This document shows positions 12,440 to 23,076 of a stretch of DNA of 64,000 nucleotides, in pieces. Each line of letters opens with the position of its first letter. The first letter of the stretch is position 1. The notes beneath the pieces are model-generated. The model had not been told where the DNA came from. It was given only the letters and a program-made list of their open reading frames with translations, and searched no databases. Position numbers and translations under genes: made by a program. Source of the stretch: Plectosphaerella cucumerina (taxonomy: Eukaryota; Ascomycota; Sordariomycetes; Glomerellales; Plectosphaerellaceae); the NCBI GenBank assembly GCA_020746995.1, contig JAGPXD010000004.1, positions 4,278,001-4,342,000 on the forward strand, read 5' to 3'.

Positions 12440-13823
12440 ATGGCTGCCCAGAAAGACTTCAGTGTCGCCATCGTAGGCGGCGGCATCGCCGGCCTCACCC
12501 TGGCCATTGCCCTCCACCGCCGCAACGTCCCCGTCACAGTCTACGAGCGGGCACCCAAGTTCGGCGAGATCGGCGCCGGTGTATCCTTCACACCAAACGC
12601 CGTCAAGGCGATGGAGTGCTGCCACCCCGGCGTCCGTGACGCCTTTGAAAAGGTCTGCACGAGAAACCTCTGGCCATCCAAGCAAAAAGTGTGGTTCGAC
12701 TACGTCGACGGTGTCGAGTCAGTCACAAAGTTCTCCATCAACTCCAGCCTGGGCCAGAACGGCGTGCACAGGGCGTCGTTCCTGGATGAACTGGTCAAGC
12801 TCCTCCCGGCGGACAGGGCGGTGTTCGGCAAGGGGTTGGTGAGCATCGACGACAAGCCCGGGGAGAAGGTCGCAATGAATTTCCAGGACGGCACTGTTGC
12901 GTATGCGGACGTGGTCATCGGCTGCGACGGCATCAAGTCACGCGTGCGGCAACACATTGTCGGCGCTGACCACCCATCGGCGATTCCTTCATACACGCAC
13001 AAGTATGCCTACAGGGCCATGGTGACGATGGACCAGGCTGTTGAGGCCATCGGCGAGGAGAAGGCGCAGAATGCCTGCATGCATGTAAGTCTTACCAACT
13101 CTCGGCGGTTGCACTGTTCTGACCGTACCAGATGGGCCAAGGGAGCCACGTCTTGACATTCCCTGTCAACCATGGCCAGAAACTGAACATCGTCGCTTTC
13201 CACACGACGCCGGACGACTGGGAAGACCACGAGCGGACCACAAAGATGGCCAGTCGCGAGGACGCCTTCCGGGACTTTGCAGGCTTCGGCAAGGACGTCC
13301 AGAGCCTGCTGAAGCTCGCCGACCCCGAACTCGCCGTGGTAAGTCTCCAGCCCTCTACCTCTGATGAACCTGTGCTGACACCAGGCAGTGGGCCATCTTC
13401 GACCTGGGCGACAACCCAGTCCCGACCTTCTACAAAGGCCGCGTCTGCATCTCAGGCGACGCCGCGCACGCAACCTCGCCGCACCACGGCGCCGGCGCGG
13501 GCTTCTGCATCGAAGACAGCTATGTGCTCGCGGAGCTCCTCGCCGATCCTGCCGTCACGGAAGCAGGACACCTCGAGACCGTGCTGGCCGCGTTTGACCA
13601 CAGCCGGAGGGAGAGGTCGCAGTGGCTCGTGCAGAGCAGCAGGTGGATTGGGGATTGTTACGAGTGGCAGGCCAAGGGCATCGGGCGTGATGTCGAGAAG
13701 GTTGAGGCGGAGATTAACGAGAGGATTGGGATTATTTCGAATTATGATATTGAGAAGGCGAGTGCTGATGCTAGGGAGGAGGTGCGTAGGAGTCTGGCGG
13801 GGGCTGTAGCACATCGGTTGTAG
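12440..13823 (+). CDS. FAD-dependent monooxygenase, salicylate hydroxylase type
   Basis: Exons 12440-13084, 13132-13338 and 13389-13823, giving 428 residues, the usual size for group A flavin aromatic hydroxylases. The N-terminal Rossmann motif VAIVGGGIAGL and the following Glu in VYERAP bind the ADP part of FAD. VIGCDGIKSRVR is the DG motif, and GRVCISGDAAHATSPHHGAG is the GD motif that closes over the flavin. It would use NAD(P)H and O2 to hydroxylate an aromatic acid or a related metabolite; the real substrate is unknown, since many fungal members of this family act in secondary metabolism. No signal peptide or membrane segment, so cytosolic. It lies downstream of the Zn2Cys6 regulator in the same orientation. 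Introns are 47 and 50 bp with canonical ends. Confidence 0.93.
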
Positions 13824-14169
13824 TTTAATGGACTTGAGGGAATGATCATTGAAGCGATTGTGTAAGATTTGATTTCATCTTGAATTTGGAAGAGTTGAAG
13901 CATCAAATTGAACTTGAAGTGATGGGGCGCTGTAAATACACTGAATATTAGGGGGAACCCCCCGCCGCGCCAGCCTGAGTCGACCCGCACGTGACCACCC
14001 CTGTTGCTGATTAATCACCCCACCTGCAATTGAACCTCAGAGAAATTCATCACCGGCGAGCTCGAAAGGGAAAGGGAAACGGTAGGCTCGGAGCAGTTTC
14101 AACCAGATACTCAACCCTCGCCTCACATCTCACTCCATCTCATACAGCAGGCACGCACCTCAAGTCACC
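13824..14169. other. Spacer between monooxygenase and ABC-F gene
   Basis: 346 bp, AT-richer than its surroundings near 13850-13950, consistent with the 3' UTR of the monooxygenase; a short CT-rich leader precedes the ABC-F start. Nothing else seen. Confidence 0.5.
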
Positions 14170-16528
14170 ATGGAGAACGATATCAGGACTGTTCTCCCCA
14201 ACATTGACCCGGTGCTCTCCGAGTACTCGGTCGGATATCTGTCTCATGCCTCGACCACCTGGGCCGATGAGGACGACGCCTCGGGCGTCTCGCCCCTCGC
14301 CGAGGCCGCCCTGGCCGTCACCCAGCTCCTCGTCTCCGCCGCCGGCAACCCGGACCCCAAGCTGCAGCAGAAGATCCAGCAGCTCGTGAGCAAATGGGTC
14401 GAGACGTACAGCGCCGCCAACGGCGACGAGCGCCGCGGCCCCTCGGCCGTCAGGCGTCTCGACCAGACCATCCAGGTCGGCTCCCAGCGCAACATGTCAT
14501 CGACCCTGGCCGTTTCCACCGCCGCCGTCGATCTCGAGTCCGCCAACGTCCGCAAGGTCGAGTCCAAGGTCGACAAGAAGAAGCTCGAAAAGGCTGAGCG
14601 CAAGATCGCCGCCAAGCAGCAGAAGAAGACGTTCAAGACGGTCGAGTACGAGGCCTCCAAGCTCATCAACCAGCCCGAGTCTGCAGAGTCGTACGAGGAG
14701 TTCTACATGGCTGTCAACCCCCTCCAGCTGGGTGCCTCGACTGCTGGAAAGACCAAGGATATCAAGTGCGACAATGTCGATGTCTCCATCGGTGGACTTC
14801 GTATTCTCTCCGACACGGATTTCACTCTTGCTTACGGTCACCGCTACGGTCTTGTTGGTCACAACGGTGTGGGAAAATCGACCCTCCTTCGTGCTCTGGC
14901 AAGGCGAGAGCTGCCCATTCCCCCTCACATCAGTATTCTTCACGTCGAACAGGAGGTCAGCACATGCCTTTGGCTCTCATTCAAGGACGATCAAACTGAT
15001 ATCGTAACAGCTTACGGGAGACGACACGCCTGCCCTCCAGGCGGTGCTCGACGCCGACGTCTGGCGCAAGGTGCTTCTCAAGGAGCAGACGGTTAGTACC
15101 CCCCCCCCCAGACGCCCAACGAGCATGTCTAACAATTTACAGCAAATCACGGACAGGTTGGCGGAGATCGAGCAGCAAAGGGCATCAATGGCAGACACGT
15201 CGGCCGATGCTGCCAAGCTGGATCGCGATCGCGAAGTCCAGGACCAGAGGCTAGGCGACGTGCAGGCCAAGCTCGCCGAGATGGAGTCGGACAAGGCCGA
15301 GCCTCGTGCGGCAAGCATCCTGGCCGGTCTGGGTTTCTCGCCCGAGCGCCAGCAGTTCGCCACCAAGACCTTCTCTGGAGGTTGGCGTATGCGTCTGGCC
15401 CTGGCCAGAGCCCTGTTCTGCGAGCCCGACCTGCTGCTTCTCGACGAGCCTTCCAACATGTTGGACGTGCCGTCCATCACCTTCTTGTCCGGCTACCTAC
15501 AGACTTACCCCAGCACCGTGCTGGTCGTCAGTCACGACAGGGCGTTCCTCAACGAAATCGCGACCGACATTATCCACCAGCACTCGGAGCGCCTCGACTA
15601 CTACCGCGGCGCAAACTTCGACACCTTCTACGCCACGAGGGAGGAGAGGAAGAAGACGGCCAAGAGGGAGTACGAGAACCAGATGGCGCAGCGTGCCCAT
15701 CTGCAGGCCTTCATCGACAAGTTCCGCTACAACGCGGCCAAGTCGTCCGAGGCGCAGTCGCGTATCAAGAAGCTGGAGAAGATGCCGGTGCTGGAGGCCC
15801 CCGAGGCCGAGTACAGCGTGCACTTCAGCTTCCCCGATGTCGAGAAGCTGTCGCCGCCCATCATCCAGATGTCCGGCGTCACTTTCGGTTACACAAAGGA
15901 CAAGATCCTGCTGCGGGACGTCGACCTGGACGTGCAGCTGGATTCGCGTATTGGTATCGTCGGACCCAACGGTGCGGGTAAGACGACGGTGCTGAAGCTG
16001 CTTGTCGGTCGCCTGACGGCATCGACGGGTCTCATCTCTCAGAACCCCCGTCTGCGTGTCGGTTTCTTCGCTCAGCACCACGTTGACGCCCTGGACCTGA
16101 CAACGAGTGCCGTCAGCTTCATGTCAAAGGCCTACCCTGGCCGGACCGACGAGGAGTACCGCAGGCAGCTGGGTGCCTTTGGCATCACAGGCACGACGGG
16201 CCTGCAGAAGATGGAGCTGCTGTCTGGTGGTCAAAAGTCCCGTGTTGCGTTCGCGTGCCTGGCGCTCACCAACCCGCACATCCTGGTTCTCGACGAGCCT
16301 TCGAACCATCTGGATATCGAGGCCATGGACGCCCTGGCGGATGCTCTTAAGAACTTCCAGGGTGGTGTGCTGATGGTTTCTCACGACGTGACCATGCTGC
16401 AGACGGTGTGCACTTCGCTCTGGGTGTGCGATAACGGTACGGTCGAGAAGTTCGCCGGCGATGTCCAGGCGTACAAGAAGAGGATCACGGCGCAGGCGGA
16501 TGCTGCTGGTGTTGTCAAGGCCCACTGA
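14170..16528 (+). CDS. GCN20: ABC-F translation factor, GCN20-like
   Basis: Exons 14170-14955, 15011-15091 and 15143-16528; 750 residues, essentially the length of yeast Gcn20. A N-terminal extension of about 200 residues (the part that contacts Gcn1 in the yeast protein) includes a Lys-rich helix (KVDKKKLEKAERKIAAKQQKK). Two ATPase domains follow without membrane segments: Walker A GHNGVGKS at 230-237 with signature FSGGW, and Walker A GPNGAGKT at 563-570 with signature LSGGQKSR, Walker B LVLDEPSNHLD. Between them lies the KREYENQ...RIKKLEKMP linker of the ABCF class. Family knowledge: with Gcn1 it activates the Gcn2 kinase on stalled ribosomes under amino-acid starvation. The second intron contains a run of about eleven C residues after GTTAGTA. 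Confidence 0.95.
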
Positions 16529-17170
16529 GGAGATACTTAGGCAAGGCGATGTCGAGTCGCATTTTCGAGCGCAGTGAATAAATCATGATGTAAAATGAGA
16601 CGAACTGAAAGACTCTCTGCTGCGTCAGATGTCATCTGAATAGGCTGCGTGATATCAGGCAGAACTTCTGGCAGAAGTGAAGCATCGCTCAGTGTCACCG
16701 CACTCCGGTGTCTCGACCAAAGGTGCTGCAAAGACGCGGGGACGCGCTCAGAGCATCGGCCAATCATGAAAAGGCCACTCAGGGGGTGTCTAGGATCAGA
16801 GGAGCTAGCGGCACACGCTAATGCCTTCTCGGGGCAGGCGCGTCGCACGGACCACGCAAAGTAAACAACGTGCAAGTGCAGGCGCTGTCACGGCGTGTCC
16901 CTTCCTCCCCCGGCCGCAGCTTGGGCTCACTTTCAGGCCAATCCGATCGCTGGCCCCTGCCTTCCCCCCCGTCGGACCCCCCTGCAACCAACTGTGCTGG
17001 ACTGGACCCGTGGCGGTGAACAAAATCACCTTCCCACTCTCCCGACCCCGAAAATCAACAACCATTCTTCCCCCTAACCTCACCACACTCCGTCCACCTT
17101 GAAGCTCCACGATAGCTCAAGCCCTCTTCCACGACCTCCTTCCACCTCGTCACAGTCACCTCCATTCAAG
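16529..17170. promoter_or_regulatory. Beta-tubulin upstream region
   Basis: 642 bp without a gene. It holds the ABC-F 3' UTR, then a CCAAT box (16938-16942) about 230 bp before the tubulin start, and a pyrimidine-rich leader (17040-17165) of the type common before highly expressed fungal genes. Confidence 0.45.
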
Positions 17171-19043
17171 ATGCGTGAGATCGTAAGTCCTCGCCGCCCG
17201 CTCTGCTCCCCCTTCGACGAGACGCGTTCCATTACGCCCAAACCGTCAGGCGATGTCGCTGCCCCTGATCCTACCCCGCTGGGCGCCGCCCAACCAACCG
17301 CCGAGGCGGCAAACACCACAAAACATCGCAGCCACGAAACATCAAGCCGAACCGACGACGATTGCACTCGCTGACATTTCTTTCTTCGATCTAGGTCCAC
17401 CTCCAGACCGGCCAGTGCGTAAGTACACATCCCAATATCCCAAGCTTTCAGGAGACGAGCTGCGGGGCTAACCGCTTGGGCAAATTAGGGTAACCAAATT
17501 GGTGCTGCCTTCTGGTATGTGCCGTCACCGAAGACGATGCCATCTCGACGAGACCGATCGACCACGGAATACTGATTCCCGCCACAGGCAGAACATCTCT
17601 GGCGAGCACGGCCTCGACGCCAATGGCGTGTATGTTCACAGTCCTCCTATGGGAACCTCCACGACACCTCTGCTGACACGATGACAACAGCTACGCCGGC
17701 AGCTCTGAGCTCCAGCTCGAGCGCATGAACGTCTACTTCAACGAGGTCAGCAACACACCGACACCCCAATCTTGCTTCTTACCACTAACCCGGTGAAAAC
17801 AGGCCTCCAGCAACAAGTACGTTCCCCGTGCCGTCCTCGTCGATCTCGAGCCCGGTACCATGGACGCCATCCGCGCCGGTCCCTTCGGCCAGCTCTTCCG
17901 CCCCGACAACTTCGTCTTCGGCCAGTCCGGTGCCGGAAACAACTGGGCCAAGGGTCACTACACCGAGGGTGCTGAGCTCGTCGACCAGGTCCTCGACGTC
18001 GTCCGTCGCGAGGCCGAGGGCTGCGACTGCCTCCAGGGCTTCCAGATCACCCACTCCCTGGGTGGTGGTACCGGTGCCGGCATGGGAACCCTGCTCATCT
18101 CCAAGATCCGCGAGGAGTTCCCCGACCGCATGATGGCCACCTTCTCCGTCGTCCCCTCCCCCAAGGTCTCCGACACTGTCGTCGAGCCCTACAACGCCAC
18201 CCTCTCCGTCCACCAGCTGGTCGAGAACTCGGACGAGACCTTCTGCATTGACAACGAGGCTCTCTACGACATTTGCATCCGCACCCTCAAGCTGTCCAAC
18301 CCCTCGTACGGCGACCTGAACCACCTCGTCTCCGCCGTCATGTCCGGCGTCTCCACCTCGCTCCGTTTCCCCGGCCAGCTCAACTCTGATCTGCGCAAGC
18401 TCGCCGTCAACATGGTGCCCTTCCCCCGTCTGCACTTCTTCATGGTCGGCTTCGCTCCCCTGACCAGCCGTGGCGCCCACTCTTTCCGCGCCGTCTCGGT
18501 CCCCGAGCTCACCCAGCAGATGTTCGACCCCAAGAACATGATGGCTGCCTCGGACTTCCGCAACGGCCGCTACCTGACCTGCTCCGCCATCTTGTACGTT
18601 TCCCTGCATCTGACCCGCCAGCCCGATTGACGCTAACAACCCCTTCCAGCCGCGGCAAGGTCGCCATGAAGGAGGTCGAGGACCAGATGCGCAACGTCCA
18701 GAACAAGAACTCGTCCTACTTCGTCGAGTGGATCCCCAACAACGTGCAGACCGCCCTCTGCTCCATTCCCCCCCGCGGCCTCAAGATGTCCTCGACCTTT
18801 GTCGGAAACTCGACCGCCATCCAGGAGCTCTTCAAGCGTGTCGGTGAGCAGTTCACCGCCATGTTCCGTCGCAAGGCCTTCCTTCACTGGTACACTGGTG
18901 AGGGTATGGACGAGATGGAGTTCACTGAGGCTGAGTCCAACATGAACGATCTCGTCTCGGAGTACCAGCAGTACCAGGATGCTGGTGTCGACGAGGAGGA
19001 GGAGGAGTACGAGGAGGATGCTCCCCTTGAGCACGAGGAGTAA
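17171..19043 (+). CDS. TUB2: Beta-tubulin
   Basis: Seven exons: 17171-17182, 17395-17418, 17489-17514, 17588-17629, 17691-17745, 17803-18593, 18650-19043, giving exactly 447 residues. The N-terminal MREI is the tubulin mRNA autoregulation signature, and SLGGGTGAGMGT is the GTP-binding loop; the tail is acidic (EEEEEYEEDAPLEHEE). It polymerises with alpha-tubulin into microtubules. Residues linked to benzimidazole resistance in fungi can be read directly: His6, Tyr50, Phe167 (18142), Glu198 (18235), Phe200 (18241) and Leu240 (18361), all the sensitive-type residues. Five of six introns lie in the first 160 coding bases, the first being 212 bp. Codon use is strongly biased to C-ending codons, as expected for high expression. 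Confidence 0.98.
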
Positions 19044-19401
19044 GCGCTCACTAGCACGAGCTCTTTGATTCAGACTTGTCACAACTCTTGGCCGATGGAG
19101 GGGTTTCCTCTAGATATACCCCTGTAGTCTTGTGCTTGACGTGTCAATAAACCAGCAGGCAGCAATTGCTATCAACATGATTCTGTCAGTGTTTTGTCCT
19201 CATCGGGTGAGGCGAATGTATAAATGTCGAGTGTTGCAATGGTCAGAGGTGCTGTCGTCGCGTATTGGAGTGCTGCGCGACCGTGCGCCCCTGATGACTA
19301 AGCAACCAAAAAGCTTCTGCAACTTCCAAATGGGCATCGTCTCCCGATCCGCACGACATTTCGTCTGGCACGACCATCCGCTCCCTACAACCCGCCCCAA
19401 A
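19044..19401. other. Spacer between beta-tubulin and uL6m
   Basis: 358 bp. The tubulin 3' UTR includes a TCAATAAA-type polyadenylation signal near 19144. No further gene is visible. Confidence 0.5.
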
Positions 19402-20263
19402 ATGCTCGCCTCAAGCAGGGGCCTGGCCGCGAGGCACGCGCCATCACTCCCCTCCTTCCTCCTCCCCGCGCTCCAGACGACGGCGACGACGACGCCCCGG
19501 CGGCACTTCTCCGCGACGCCGCAGCAGCAGTCGAAGCTCGGCCGCACGCCCATCTCGATTCCCCCCGGTGTCGAGCTCCTGATTGGCGAGCCGATGGTCA
19601 AGAGGGATGCGACGTCGTATATTCAGGTTGCGAAGAGGACTGTCACTGTCACGGGGCCTTTGGGTATGTGTCTGGGAAGTTGAGGGTTGGGGAAAGAAGG
19701 GGTGCTAACGTTGGGTGCCACAGGACAGCTTAACCTCGAGATCCCGCCGTACTTGAAGATCGACCATGATACTGAGGCGAGAAAGGCGGTTCTGACCGTG
19801 GAGGATAACTTTGTCAAGCAGCAGAGGGAGATGTGGGGTGAGTTGTCTCCGTGCAAAGGGTGTTTCCCTGGATGATGCTGACTTCCGTGATCCAGGCACG
19901 ACCTGGGCCTACCTCCAGCGCTACATCATGGGCGTCTCCGAAGGGCACAACGCGCTCCTCCGCCTCGTGGGCGTCGGCTACCGCGCGACAGTCGAGCCGC
20001 GCAAGGGCAAGGAGCAGTTCCCGGGCCAGCTGTTCCTCTGCCTCAAGCTGGGATACACGCACCCGATCGAGGAGCCGATCCCGGCGGGCGTGACGGTGAC
20101 GACGCCGGCGCCGACGCGTATCCTCGTGGAAGGCATCGACCGCGAGGCCATCATGAGCTTCTGCGGACGGGTGCGGAAGCATAGGCCCCCGGAGCCGTAC
20201 AAGGGCAAGGGCGTGTTTATCAATGACCAGACGATTAAGCTGAAGCAGAAGAAGGTCAAATAG
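19402..20263 (+). CDS. MRPL6: Mitochondrial large-subunit ribosomal protein uL6m
   Basis: Exons 19402-19663, 19724-19837 and 19896-20263; 247 residues. The first 40 or so residues are Arg/Ser/Thr-rich without acids (MLASSRGLAARHAP ... RRHFSATP), a typical matrix presequence with an RRHFSA-type cleavage region. The body shows two L6 repeats: PISIPPGVELLI ... VTVTGPLGQLNLEIP, then LLRLVGVGYRATVE and YTHPIEEPIPAGV, ending with the conserved PEPYKGKGVF segment. It binds near the sarcin-ricin region of the large rRNA in the family. Intron 1 has a perfect TGCTAAC branch site. It ends 171 bp from the stop of the convergent phosphatase gene. Confidence 0.95.
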
Positions 20264-20433
20264 ATGGAAGGCAGAGGGGGGGAAGGAAGGAAGCCGGGAA
20301 CTTGGGGGGGATGTTCCTGGGCTTTGTGTATATTTGTCACACGCTGTTGTGGACGTGTATACTATGTTACATCACTTGCATCTGAACAGGGTTATATGCT
20401 TGACATGGCTTTATATTTCATGAGGCAAACGTG

Positions 20434-21669
20434 CTACAGCGCCGCCTTCTTGCTGAGGACGTCCTGGACGACCTTGAGCACCTCGGCGTGGACGGCGCTC
20501 GGGGCGGCAATGACGCCCTTGTTGTTCGCCAGGGTCCTCCCAACGGAAAAGTCGAGCCTCTTGCCGGCAATATCCGTGACTTGACCACCAGCCTCGCGCA
20601 CGATGAGGTCGCCGGCGGCATGATCCCAGATCTTCTCTTGGTACGTAGCAGAAACGGGAAGGCGGAGGTAGATGTCTCCGGCGCCGCGGGCGATGCTGCC
20701 GTACTTGCTCTGGGAGTCCATGCGGACGCTGGGGCGGGTGATGCCGAGGCGCTGTGCGATCTGGGCCTGGTCGTCGTGGGCCGAGTGGCCGGCCTCGACG
20801 GACTCGCAGAAGGTGGCGGCGGAGAGGTCGTCGACGGGGCGCATGGAGATGGGCTTGGAGGCGGCGGAGGAGACGGAGGCGAGGGGTCGGGAGGTGGCGC
20901 CGCTGCCGAGGACGGCGGAGAAGAGGACGCCGCGGCCCTCGTCGTCGGTGGCGTTGGAGCCAATGTCGGCGGAGAGGGGGGCGGCGTCATCGACGGGCAG
21001 GTTGGGGCAGCCGAGGACGCCGACCTTGACGTCGCCGTCGACCATGAGGCCGAGGCAGACGGCGTACTGGCCGCCGCGGAGGAAGCCCTTTGTGCCGTCG
21101 ATGGGGTCGATGGTCCAGATGCGGCCTGCGGAGCCGCCGGGGCTGTTTCCGAGGTCGATGAGGTCGAGCATGTCGTCTGCCGAAGCGACGGCGCCACCGA
21201 GAAGGGCTTCCGCCTCGGCGTCAGCGAGGGCCGTCTCGCGGACGAGATCCCAGACCTCCGTGCGCAGCTTGGCGTCCTCGCGCAGCTGGGCTGCCTCCTC
21301 CTCGGCAACGATCTGGTCGGCGGGGAAGTTGTGTCTCAGGGCGGCGATGATGAGGGCCTGGGCGCCAAAGTCGCCAATGGTGACGGGGGACTTGTCGGAC
21401 TTGTCGACTGTGCCCTTTGCCTTTTCGTGGAAGACGCGCTTGGTGAGGATGGAGGCGCGCTGGACGGCCAGCTGGGCGATCTGGAGTTCTTGTGTGTAGG
21501 CCATGGTGGCGACGGGCGAGAAGTGTCGGAGGAAGAGGGAGGAGGGTGTTGTTTTCGAGAGGAGGGTGGTGGTGAGCCGCGGGGAAGCTCGGAGGGCGAA
21601 GAAGGCCAGGATCGCTGTAAGGAGGGCGGAGAAGAGGATGGCGAGGGAGAGGGATCTAGGTCGGGGCAT
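20434..21669 (-). CDS. MET22: 3'(2'),5'-bisphosphate nucleotidase, HAL2/MET22 type
   Basis: Intronless, 411 residues from the first ATG. It hydrolyses 3'-phosphoadenosine 5'-phosphate to AMP, clearing a by-product of sulfate assimilation; in yeast it is the lithium- and sodium-sensitive Hal2. Inositol-monophosphatase-fold motifs are clear: VAEEEA metal ligand, TIDPIDGTKGFLRGGQYAVCLGL core, and WDHAAGDLIVREAGG near the C-terminus. The first 55 residues form an extension with a hydrophobic helix (LAILFSALLTAILAFFAL) and a basic, Ser/Thr-rich stretch. A second ATG at residue 56 (21504) begins MAYTQELQIA, which matches where cytosolic homologues normally start. Two isoforms or an organelle-targeted form are possible. 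Confidence 0.95.
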   Translation of the reverse strand: MPRPRSLSLAILFSALLTAILAFFALRASPRLTTTLLSKTTPSSLFLRHFSPVATMAYTQELQIAQLAVQRASILTKRVFHEKAKGTVDKSDKSPVTIGDFGAQALIIAALRHNFPADQIVAEEEAAQLREDAKLRTEVWDLVRETALADAEAEALLGGAVASADDMLDLIDLGNSPGGSAGRIWTIDPIDGTKGFLRGGQYAVCLGLMVDGDVKVGVLGCPNLPVDDAAPLSADIGSNATDDEGRGVLFSAVLGSGATSRPLASVSSAASKPISMRPVDDLSAATFCESVEAGHSAHDDQAQIAQRLGITRPSVRMDSQSKYGSIARGAGDIYLRLPVSATYQEKIWDHAAGDLIVREAGGQVTDIAGKRLDFSVGRTLANNKGVIAAPSAVHAEVLKVVQDVLSKKAAL

Positions 21670-22419
21670 GCGTCTCGAGCGTGGGGGGAGGCAGAAGAAG
21701 TCGAAGTTTTCTGGCAGAGCTTGATGGCGGGAGGTGGTAGTGTGGTAGCTCGAGTTCAGAACCTGCAGTGATGGCTGCGCTTTGCCCCTCCTCAGCTCAG
21801 TCAGGGACCGTCATCGGCCCAGCGAGCGCGGGGCATCTCCACTCGGCTCCAGATGGGCAGACGTGAGAGGGATCCTGGTCGCGCTTGTCCTGTCTTGGTC
21901 ATTGACATGCGAGATGCGAGAAACGAGACGAGAGAAGTTTTGAATAGCTGTAATACATCGATTGGATTTCTGGAGGCAATGTTGCTGTTCTGATGTGTTG
22001 CGAGAGGAGACTCGTGTTTGTTGGCTGAAGTGAGAGCTTGTACATGGTCATTGTGCAGCGTCAGCGTTACCTGGGAGGGTTGCACCAGGACCGCAGTATG
22101 GGAACGTGATCGCCAGCAATGGAGATATTTTAAAAAACAGACAACAGCATGCAAGAGGATAATCTGTCTTTGCAGCTCAAGTTGTAGTCTGTTCTCCCTC
22201 ATCCCCAAGCAACTCGCAGCTTCAACGGCAGGAACATCCCCAGATGAGTAAGTCACCCTCTATCGATAGCACTATCAGCGGGTAGATATCCCTCCCGACT
22301 CGGACCCGCCGCCCTTGGCCTACAATCCTCGACCCTGCGCCTACACTTTCAAGTTCACCTCGTCAGTTCCGCGATCTTAACACCACCCATCGCATCACCA
22401 CCACCAGCCAACCGCCAAA
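21670..22419. promoter_or_regulatory. Divergent promoter region of MET22 and FMC1
   Basis: 750 bp between two outward-reading genes. Moderate AT content in 21900-22260 and a CT/CAC-rich leader before FMC1. No credible coding frame. Confidence 0.5.
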
Positions 22420-22749
22420 ATGTCCACCCCCCCAACCCTCCGCTCCCTCTACCGCTCCATCCTCCGCGAACTCCCTCCCCGCCCCATCCTCGCCCGCGAC
22501 CGCGCCCCGCTCCACAACCGCCTCCGCGCCGACTTCACCTCCCCCTCCGCCGCCTCATCCTCCTCATCCGCTCAAGCCGCCCAGTTCCTCGCCTACCTCC
22601 GCGCCCAGCGCACCTACGTCTCCCTCCTCGAGCGCTACAACCCCGGCATGGGCATGGACGAGGAAGAGCGCGTGCGCCTCACCGCCCGCCGCGTCGGCAT
22701 GGATCTGCCCAAGGAGTACAACGACCGCATCGACCGCGGGAACAAGTGA
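22420..22749 (+). CDS. FMC1: ATP synthase assembly factor FMC1 (LYR-motif protein)
   Basis: Single exon, 109 residues. LRSLYRSILREL near the N-terminus is an LYR motif (Leu-Tyr-Arg with a downstream helix), and the rest (FLAYLRAQRTYVSLLERYNPGM ... ERVRLTARRVGMDLP) matches the FMC1 layout. In yeast, Fmc1 stabilises Atp12 during assembly of F1-ATPase in the matrix at high temperature; LYR proteins bind acyl carrier protein. The context AAAATG is favourable. Its stop is 327 bp from the stop of the convergent large gene. Confidence 0.88.
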   Translation: MSTPPTLRSLYRSILRELPPRPILARDRAPLHNRLRADFTSPSAASSSSSAQAAQFLAYLRAQRTYVSLLERYNPGMGMDEEERVRLTARRVGMDLPKEYNDRIDRGNK

Positions 22750-23076
22750 GGCACCGGAGGCCGCGCACAGCAACATGAGAGAGGAAAACACAACGAGGGA
22801 CAGTATCCAGTGCTGAGAACAGCACTTGTACAAAACAAATGTACAAATATGACCCGGCAAGGGCACCACCACCATACACATGAGCGTGTACATCGACCTG
22901 GATCACGAGTGTACATCTGGAAGGAGTTAAGGCATCGGGCATCGGTCAGAAACGGCCCAGCAAAAATACCAATTGAAGTTTTTCTCTTTTCATTCACATC
23001 ATCATATGCCTTACGGCCCCGGTATAAGTGTATATATGTACAGGCGAAAAAGCCTTTCCACCCCCTCGTCATCCCC
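22750..23076. other. Convergent 3' spacer
   Basis: 327 bp between two stop codons, with AT-rich DNA at 22820-23040 suited to two poly(A) sites. No gene. Confidence 0.5.

Noticed and set aside
17785..18639. 284-codon open frame antisense to beta-tubulin
   Set aside because: A shadow of the strongly C-ending codons of tubulin; the product is Gly/Val/Asp repetitive without any domain.
20431..21771. 446-codon open frame on the plus strand
   Set aside because: It lies antisense to MET22, which has every family motif. Its product is Gly/Glu/Val-rich and low complexity, the usual shadow of GC-rich coding DNA.
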